Source of the DNA: Paramoeba atlantica
Taxonomy: Eukaryota; Discosea
Direction of reading: 5' to 3'
Assembly (NCBI GenBank): GCA_977017575.1
Contig: CDRNVI010000010.1
Location: forward strand, 124,001 to 188,000
DNA length: 64,000 nucleotides
Position 1 is the first letter of the stretch. Every line of letters begins with the position of its first letter. Shown one piece after another: positions 58,596 to 64,000 of the stretch. Under the pieces are notes generated by a model. The model was not told the DNA's origin and made no database searches. It saw only the letters and a list, made by a program, of their open reading frames with translations. Made by a program: the position numbers and the translations under genes.

Positions 58596-59060
58596 CTACT
58601 TCCGACGTGCCAGCACACCCTGGACCCTCCCATGGCGTCCGGAGGTCTTCGTGTGCTGCCCCCGCACCCTGTGGCCATAGTAATGCCGAATCCCACGATG
58701 CGCGCGGATCTTCTTCAGACGCTCCAAATCCTCTCGGATTTTGTTATCCCAGCTCACCGAGGTGCAGTGCTCGGAGTTCCCCGTGGTACGGTCCTTTTTA
58801 CGGTTCAGCATCCATTCCGGGATGTTAAACTTTTGAGGGGACGCGATCACCTCCGCGATACGCTCCAGCTCTACCGGGGTGAGAGTCCCGGCCCGACGGT
58901 TAGGGTCAATTCCAGCCTTTTTGGTCACCACCAGAGCCATGCGAACCCCAATGCCTTTGACCATACGAAGCGCGTAGGGAATTTTACGTTTCCCGTCCAA
59001 ATTGGTGTTGGACATTCGGATAATGTGCGTGAATTCGGGAGGGGCGACAGAGAGGGACAT
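58596..59060 (-). CDS. RPS18: 40S ribosomal protein uS13 (RPS18)
   Basis: From the ATG at 59058-59060 (154 residues, the family's length). MSLSVAPPEFTHIIRMSNTN opens it, and LERLKKIRAHRGIRHYYGHR and RVRGQHTKTSGRHGR are diagnostic of eukaryotic uS13. It sits in the head of the 40S subunit near the P-site tRNA and the bridge to 60S. The frame is open for 52 more codons upstream, which are untranslated. The stop is TAG. It is highly expressed in most eukaryotes; the upstream coding-strand sequence is pyrimidine-rich. Confidence 0.97.
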   Translation of the reverse strand: MSLSVAPPEFTHIIRMSNTNLDGKRKIPYALRMVKGIGVRMALVVTKKAGIDPNRRAGTLTPVELERIAEVIASPQKFNIPEWMLNRKKDRTTGNSEHCTSVSWDNKIREDLERLKKIRAHRGIRHYYGHRVRGQHTKTSGRHGRVQGVLARRK

Positions 59061-59351
59061 TGGGGGAGGGAATAAAACGGGTTGAAAAGGATAAAAAAGG
59101 GTTTGGAAAATAGAGAAAGATGTGAGGAAGGCTCGAAAATGTAATGGAAATACCCAAAACAGATCCTTTTTTGAACCAAACTTTGAAATCAAAAGCCATT
59201 CCTTCAAGTCTTTCATCCGAACTGAACTTCGATACCTTCTATTCCCACCTTCTTTTCTTCCTTAAAACCTTCTTTTCCTCAAAAAAACACTTTCACACTT
59301 TCTCCTCACCCCAAAAGAACCCCCCTTTCCCCTCTTTCCCTCCCCTCTCCC

Positions 59352-59837
59352 CTACAAACACCGCGCGCGTACAAAATTATACGGCACCGGGGCCACCCTC
59401 ACCGCCTTTCTTTTACTCTTCACCACCCCTGCCACCACCCCCCCTCCCGGCTGCCGTTTCATCCCCCCCCTCCCCTTCCCCCCCTCCTTTCTCAGCTTCG
59501 CCAGCTCCCCCATCCGTGCCGCGTGGGCCTCGGCGCAGCGCGAGAGCCGCACGTGCTCGACGCGGACGCAGATGCGTTTCCGCAGCACGCGGCTGCCGAC
59601 GCGCTTGTTCACCACGACCCCAAACCCCCGGGGGGTGACGTTCCACACGACCCCGGTCTTCCCGTGGTAGAACTTGTGCGGCATCCCCTCCCGGATGGAG
59701 GGGTCCGCGACGACGTCGACGTAGTCCCCGATTTTAATCGGGGTGAGAGAGGGGCGGATCCCGGGCACCCCGTGCCGGCGAAACTTTTTCGCAAACAGGG
59801 TGCGGGTGCCGTGGCGCAGTCCCCAGGAGTGTACCAT
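59352..59837 (-). CDS. RPL21: 60S ribosomal protein eL21 (RPL21)
   Basis: From the ATG at 59835-59837 (161 residues). MVHSWGLRHGTRTLFAKKFR, KIGDYVDVVADPSIREGMPH and KFYHGKTGVVWNVTPRGFGV follow eL21 throughout, with kinetoplastid-like details (VVNKRVGSRVLRKRICVRVE). It lies on the 60S surface and contacts 5S rRNA and the A-site finger. The C-terminus is Gly/Lys/Arg-rich. The gene is very GC-rich and is the most upstream convincing host gene in the array. The stop is TAG. Confidence 0.97.
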   Translation of the reverse strand: MVHSWGLRHGTRTLFAKKFRRHGVPGIRPSLTPIKIGDYVDVVADPSIREGMPHKFYHGKTGVVWNVTPRGFGVVVNKRVGSRVLRKRICVRVEHVRLSRCAEAHAARMGELAKLRKEGGKGRGGMKRQPGGGVVAGVVKSKRKAVRVAPVPYNFVRARCL

Positions 59838-60900
59838 GGTGGGGGGTGGGTGGGGAGGAAAAGGTTGAGGAGAAACAAAAAGAAGACTTCGGAAGGAATA
59901 AAAAAGTGGTGGAGGGAGAGAAAGGGAAAAGCGTACTTGGGAATACACAGAGGAAAAAAAGTAAAGAGGTAAAAAAAATAGGAGAAAAGTAGTGGTCAAA
60001 TTTTTAATTTTGTGAAAACAAATCCCGAAAAAAAAGTAGTTTGTAAAAAGCTTCCCCCTGGCCCAGTTAGCGCACGCCCCTACGGTACCCGTTTAGCACC
60101 GCGGCGTGCGCTAAAAACTTCTTGGTCATCGTAAATACGTTGTAAGGGTCTTCCACAATGTCTCCCTCTTCACACACTCTTATAAAGTGTTGTTGTTACT
60201 CCAGGGGCGACCCGGGATAGGACCTATCTGGTATCGGAGGAAGATTCTCGTCCCCACCGAGAATAGGAGCAGGTGGGTTTCCCTCATGGTGCCCTCGTCG
60301 GGGTTCCCACACGGTCCACACGTAAACCTGTACGGACGCGCCGGATAAGCTCTCTCTCTGGCCGCCTCCCGACGGGCCGGGAACCAAAATCCTCTTTTTT
60401 TGAGGAGGGGGGGCACTCAGCTCACCAGCGGGACGATCCTGGAAGACAAGAGCGCTCTTCAGTGTCCCGCACGTACATTGTACGTGGCCAGCGTCTGTGA
60501 ATCCTTCCTCGACAAATCAGTAGAGGGAAAAGTAGCGCCAGCGTGGAACCCCCGCTCCTTCTCCTCCTCTTCGTTTCCTCTTATTCCCCGAGGATAAACT
60601 GTCTCAACGACAGTTGGCTCGCGAATGGCGTATGCGAGCACATCTAGAGGGGTTGGAAACCTCTGAACGGACTCCCAGCCCAGCTAACGGTTCCCCCATG
60701 TCGGCACTCAAGCGCGCGGAGGAGTTGGCAAGCCTTGAGGCTCCACTCGACCCCCCTCTGTGAATGAAACCTTTTACGTATGGCCTCGTAAGGCATATAA
60801 ACAAGCTCGTATTATTGGATACTAAACGGAGTTTTCCATAAACATCTCAATCACTTTACAAAGGGTTATCTGCGCAACTCGATCCCCAGGAAATTTTTCC
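59838..60900. other. Boundary of the host array; hairpin and element fragments
   Basis: Pyrimidine-rich leader of eL21, then AT-rich spacer. A perfect 12-bp inverted repeat (60067-60078 and 60103-60114, arm TTAGCGCACGCC) forms a hairpin with a 24-base loop. From about 60200 the plus strand is GC-rich, with protein-like bits without a start, such as EDKLSQRQLAREWRMRAHLE near 60590, probably LINE-derived. Confidence 0.5.
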
Positions 60901-61069
60901 CATCATGCCGTGTGAACTAATTGGCTGCCCCTTCTGGTGTGTTCCCTTAGACTATGTTTTCTAATCTTCTTGATCCTGACTCATCGTCACCACCTACCAT
61001 CAAATCTTCAGCATTGCTAATGTCACCTAAATTAGGTGACCTAATAGCTGTCTTGGCCCTTTACATCTC

Positions 61070-61372
61070 TTGCAAGACCCAAAGTTCATTAAAGCTGATG
61101 ACACAATTAATTTAATGGACAAGTTTGATACTCGCACAACGTATTTCATCAAGGAGCGAGAGAAAGGACGTGCACGTTGCCCTGTTATGACCACCCCGGG
61201 TTCCCGTGCTGCATATATGACTTGTGAACGATTCTTTTGTGCTGCAACTAACCACACTGCATATTCCTACTACATTGGGCGAAGTGACCCACCTTATTTA
61301 GGGGCATTATTGACGAAACGACTTCACCCGACGGGGACGCCCTACAAAACAGGCAAATATCTGTACGAGTAA
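61070..61372 (+). CDS. Unrecognised plus-strand ORF in the right-hand element island
   Basis: An open frame of about 100 codons starting with TTG; the nearest ATG is at 61115. The sequence is protein-like (DKFDTRTTYFIKEREKGRAR, GSRAAYMTCERFFCAATNHT, LHPTGTPYKTGKYLYE) but has no motif I recognise. Its strand and setting between LINE fragments suggest element origin. Confidence 0.3.
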   Translation: MQDPKFIKADDTINLMDKFDTRTTYFIKEREKGRARCPVMTTPGSRAAYMTCERFFCAATNHTAYSYYIGRSDPPYLGALLTKRLHPTGTPYKTGKYLYE

Positions 61373-61390
61373 GGACCACCCCTTACCTCC

Positions 61391-61815
61391 TTGCCTCCCT
61401 CAATGAGGGAGCTACTTTCTAAGCCCGGAGCCCCGGCAGGGCGCCACCCATCTTATCGCCCCATCGCGATGTGGGAGTGTTTCCTCAAGGTGGCAGGACG
61501 ACTTGCCCTGGAGAAACTGAGAGAATACGCCTGCCTCCTTTTCTCCAACGGCTGCAACTCGGAACTCAATACACCCAAGGGTGTGAACACACCATCTGTA
61601 GTGTCCGACATCACTTTAGGGTCAAGCCGGATGAAGTCATAGTGGCAGCTGATTTCGAGAATGCCTTCAACAGCATCTCGAGGTCAGCCATATTCAGGGC
61701 CCTAAAGGGAGACCCGAAGCTACTTTCCCTCGAGAGTATTACTTTCTTCCTCTCATGGAGTTCTACAAATATATTTTATAGCAAAGATGTAAATTTATAT
61801 TTTGTCCCCCCCTAG
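61391..61815 (+). mobile_element. LINE reverse transcriptase fragment
   Basis: The first frame reads HPSYRPIAMWECFLKVAGRL (the YRPI block of reverse transcriptases). After about 61550 the frame shifts and reads LQLGTQYTQGCEHTI and VAADFENAFNSISRSAIFRA, the block with the first catalytic Asp and NAFN. The YxDD block is missing; the sequence ends in AT-rich DNA. It is a short, non-functional LINE remnant. Confidence 0.75.
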
Positions 61816-61855
61816 TCCTTTGTCACTACTTCTTTTCGTACGGTGTAATACACTG

Positions 61856-62480
61856 TATGCGCTAAATTTCAGAGTGGAAGATTCACGTTTTTCATCATAC
61901 TGCTATACCTTGGTACAGAAACACGGACCAATGATGTTCTTCATCAGGTAGAGCAAGAATTATTGTCCAGGTGGAAGCTACTAGAATAATGTTAGTCCTG
62001 GGGACATTTTCGTTTCCTACGCGTTTTAAAGGAAATGATAAGATGATACTTGCAAACTATCTATTTCGCGCTAGGTATGTATGTCTATATATCTACGCGC
62101 TAGGTGTGTAAATTTCAGAAAAGTGAAAGTTTCACGCTTTTCATCATACTGCTATTTTAATGCAGAAACACGGACCAATGACGTTCTTCATCAGGTAGAA
62201 TAAGAATTATTGTCCAGGTGGAGACTACGAGAATAATGTTAGTCCTGAGAAAATTTCGTTCCACAAAAGCCTAAGCACTCTAAAGGAAAAGATAAGATAA
62301 TACTTTCGTTTCCTACGCGCTCTAAAGGAAATGATAAGATGATACTTGCAACTATCTACTTCATATGCGCTAGGTGTGTAAATTTCAGAAAAGTGAAAGT
62401 TTCACGCTTTTCATCATACTGCTCTTTTAATGCAGAAACACGGACCAATGACGTTCTTCATCAGGTAGAATACTGTGAGG
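61856..62480. repeat. Tandem repeat, about 240-270 bp unit, 2.5 copies
   Basis: Three similar blocks begin at about 61858, 62097 and 62367. Shared strings include catcatactgct, cagaaacacggaccaatga, gttcttcatcaggtaga and ttattgtccaggtgg. The third copy is cut off near 62480. No coding frame runs through. It may be the 3' end of a repeated element. Confidence 0.85.
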
Positions 62481-62513
62481 AGTAAAAGATCTATAGTGCA
62501 GTGAAACACTGTA

Positions 62514-62570
62514 CTCCCCCTCTCATTAATTTTTAATAATATAAATTATAACAAAAATGAAAATTTATAC
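62514..62570. mobile_element. End fragment of the CTCCCCCTCTCATTA element family
   Basis: After TA at 62512-62513 comes CTCCCCCTCTCATTAAT and an AT-rich interior that matches the left end of the element at 10421-10969 (ataaattataacaaaa). It is cut by the TA and end of a second family at 62571-62573. Confidence 0.7.
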
Positions 62571-62572
62571 TA

Positions 62573-63009
62573 TCCCCCCTATTTAATAGGGCTACGTGTC
62601 ACCCCCCCCTATAATAGGGCCATTTTTGTCTGGAAGGCCAAAAAAGATTGGTAATAATAATAAATGCCGGTAAGGTGGAATCTCCCAGTTTTGTTCGGAT
62701 TTCTGTTAATACCCCCTTGAAACCCTGAGTCCATTTTTTAGAAGACTCTGCATCTTGAAAATACGACGCTGCACGATGATCTTGTATGATGCGCTTGTTA
62801 TGTTCTTTGTGAGGAACTTTGGCATGCACACCATCCGTCACCCCCCTCCACAAGAAATGCGCGCGGTGAAGTACACCATCAGCAGATACAAGTATTGTTG
62901 ATGTAAATCCGAGACGCGTCCCTGCAAGCTGTATTGGCTTTCCCTTTGATGCACGTACCCATGTCCATTCGCGGTTTGTTTCATCCAGCTTACAGAAAAA
63001 TTCATCCAT
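62573..63009 (-). pseudogene. Mariner/pogo-like transposase fragment ending in a MITE-type terminal repeat
   Basis: The 62573-62640 end matches the 13974-14263 MITE. Minus-strand frame 62599-63009 reads NMDEFFCKLDETNREWTWVR (first catalytic Asp-type block), ILVSADGVLHRAHFLWRG and LPAFIIITN, where the second Asp would be expected but Thr is read. The final residues come from the terminal repeat itself. The N-terminal DNA-binding part is missing. The family is tentative. Confidence 0.6.
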
Positions 63010-63049
63010 GTTAAATACGAGTTCTGGGAGAATGTGGGAATTTTATCTC

Positions 63050-63824
63050 ATCATAAAAGGACAAACCAGCCTTCTTCACTGCAGGAGGGGAAACCCATGT
63101 CTCTGCCGACGCGGCGAGCGTGATTATGGCCCGGAGCGTTATCCATGATCACTGTTGCCGCTGGTTTACGCTTTAACCAGTTGTAGAAACCATTTCGTTT
63201 TGTCATGGCAGAGAGAAACGTTTCATTAGTGACCGTCTCATTCTCCGCAAACTCATGAAAACAGTGAACCTTGGGAACCCCCCATTTTCTTCATCTACAA
63301 TAGATTCTAACATTATTCGAAACTCTTCATTATCAATCGCATTCTTACGTATGTATTTTATACGTTCTAACCCTCCTGTCTCCCGGTGGCGTTTAACCCA
63401 TCGAGAGACAGTTGCTTCACTGCATTTCATAAGAGCAGCAGTGTCTGTAATCGAACGTCCCTGGTTTTGTACCTCATGGACGCAAATTACACGTGTTTCA
63501 TGAGTGATTTGTTGCGTCGAGAGGGTGCGCCTCTGGCGGCGAAGTGTTTTCGGCATAAAAGATGTGTTAGAAAGAGTTAAGTGGTATTTTATTCATAGAT
63601 TAATGCGCTAAAATGATAAAAAATGATAAAAATCCGATTTTTTGCAGAATTTTCGGGTAAAAAATTCAGTAAAATTTTATCATGACGTCATATCAGCTTC
63701 AGGAGCGGCAACAATGGTGCCAGTAGTCTTAAAATTTCGAGATCTGTTGAATGCCGAAGGAATTAGGTCAAAAGCTCGCGCGGTACAAATTTTAGACCCC
63801 CCACCTTTTTCGTGACCCCCCCTG
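63050..63824 (-). pseudogene. Tc1/mariner-like transposase fragment with a 5' terminal repeat
   Basis: The 63203-63556 frame (ATG at 63554-63556) has a helix-turn-helix: GRSITDTAALMKCSEATVSR followed by WVKRHRETGGLERIK. A shifted frame at about 63060-63230 reads ATVIMDNAPGHNHARRVGRD, the second catalytic Asp block. A frameshift and a missing middle separate them. At about 63779-63824 is an end related to the long inverted repeats of 47763-48501 (CAAATTTTAGACCCCCCAC, then CCCCCCCTG before TA). Confidence 0.6.
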
Positions 63825-64000
63825 TAAAGAAGTACTGCTCTATTTGCGACAGAGAGACGTTGTTCAGCGTTCGCTCCAATTCTTCCTGTCTGGATTGCTC
63901 TTCACGAGGTGATAGTATAACATTATTTTTAGAAGCCTGCCAACATTGTGCTGAAAATTGTGTCCCTGTTGGGAAGAATCTACAATGTATGCTCACAGTG
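63825..64000. other. Right edge, no feature recognised
   Basis: A minus-strand open frame (63763-63996) runs through the terminal repeat and has no motif; it may continue outside the window. Confidence 0.3.

Noticed and set aside
59144-59972. Plus-strand ORFs opposite eL21
   Set aside because: Pro/Ser/Ala low complexity, antisense to a certain ribosomal protein gene.

Overview
The window looks like a compact, intron-poor kinetoplastid protist genome. All 27 convincing host genes lie on the minus strand, head to tail over 60 kb, as in a kinetoplastid polycistronic transcription unit. The gene at 53899-55032 is the separate small (tyrosine) subunit of DNA topoisomerase IB, a split known from kinetoplastids. 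eL21 and uS13 look kinetoplastid-like, polypyrimidine tracts precede start codons as trans-splicing needs, and many genes start with mitochondrial-type presequences. Merlin-like and Tc1/mariner-like DNA transposons argue for a bodonid or prokinetoplastid rather than a trypanosomatid, but the genus cannot be named from this window.

Region by region: 1-8586 is the front part of a very large minus-strand gene that runs off the left edge. It has about 385 unique residues with a zinc-ribbon-like motif, then about 48 copies of a 51-residue repeat. 9140-37559 is a dense host block: membrane and LYR/ApaG-like proteins, aprataxin, RUVBL1, an NHA-type antiporter, an LRR protein, a PIN/PILS-like carrier, a methyltransferase-like gene with an in-frame TAG, BRX1, two large helical-repeat proteins, an NAA38-like Lsm protein, an SLC44 transporter, SF3A1 and the V-ATPase c subunit. 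37.8-43.1 kb and 43.9-48.8 kb are transposon islands (Tc1 and Merlin remnants, a LINE endonuclease, inverted-repeat elements) around one unrecognised gene. 48877-59837 is a second host block: TRM2-like tRNA methyltransferase, NEK kinase, a basic coiled-coil protein, topoisomerase IB small subunit, a PPR-PIN protein, uS13 and eL21. 59.9-64 kb is a third island with LINE fragments, a tandem repeat and nested mariner-like pieces.

Functionally the host genes cover cytosolic translation and ribosome assembly (uS13, eL21, BRX1, TRM2), splicing (SF3A1), chromatin and topology (RUVBL1, TOP1S), transport (NHA, SLC44, PIN-like, V-ATPase) and mitochondrial gene expression or repair (aprataxin, PPR-PIN, helical-repeat proteins). 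Neighbours share transcription rather than a pathway, as expected for kinetoplastids. The most notable sequence features are the giant repeat gene on the strand opposite a long spurious ORF, the in-frame TAG in the methyltransferase gene, the PPR-PIN fusion without an obvious ATG, and families of TA-flanked inverted-repeat elements.
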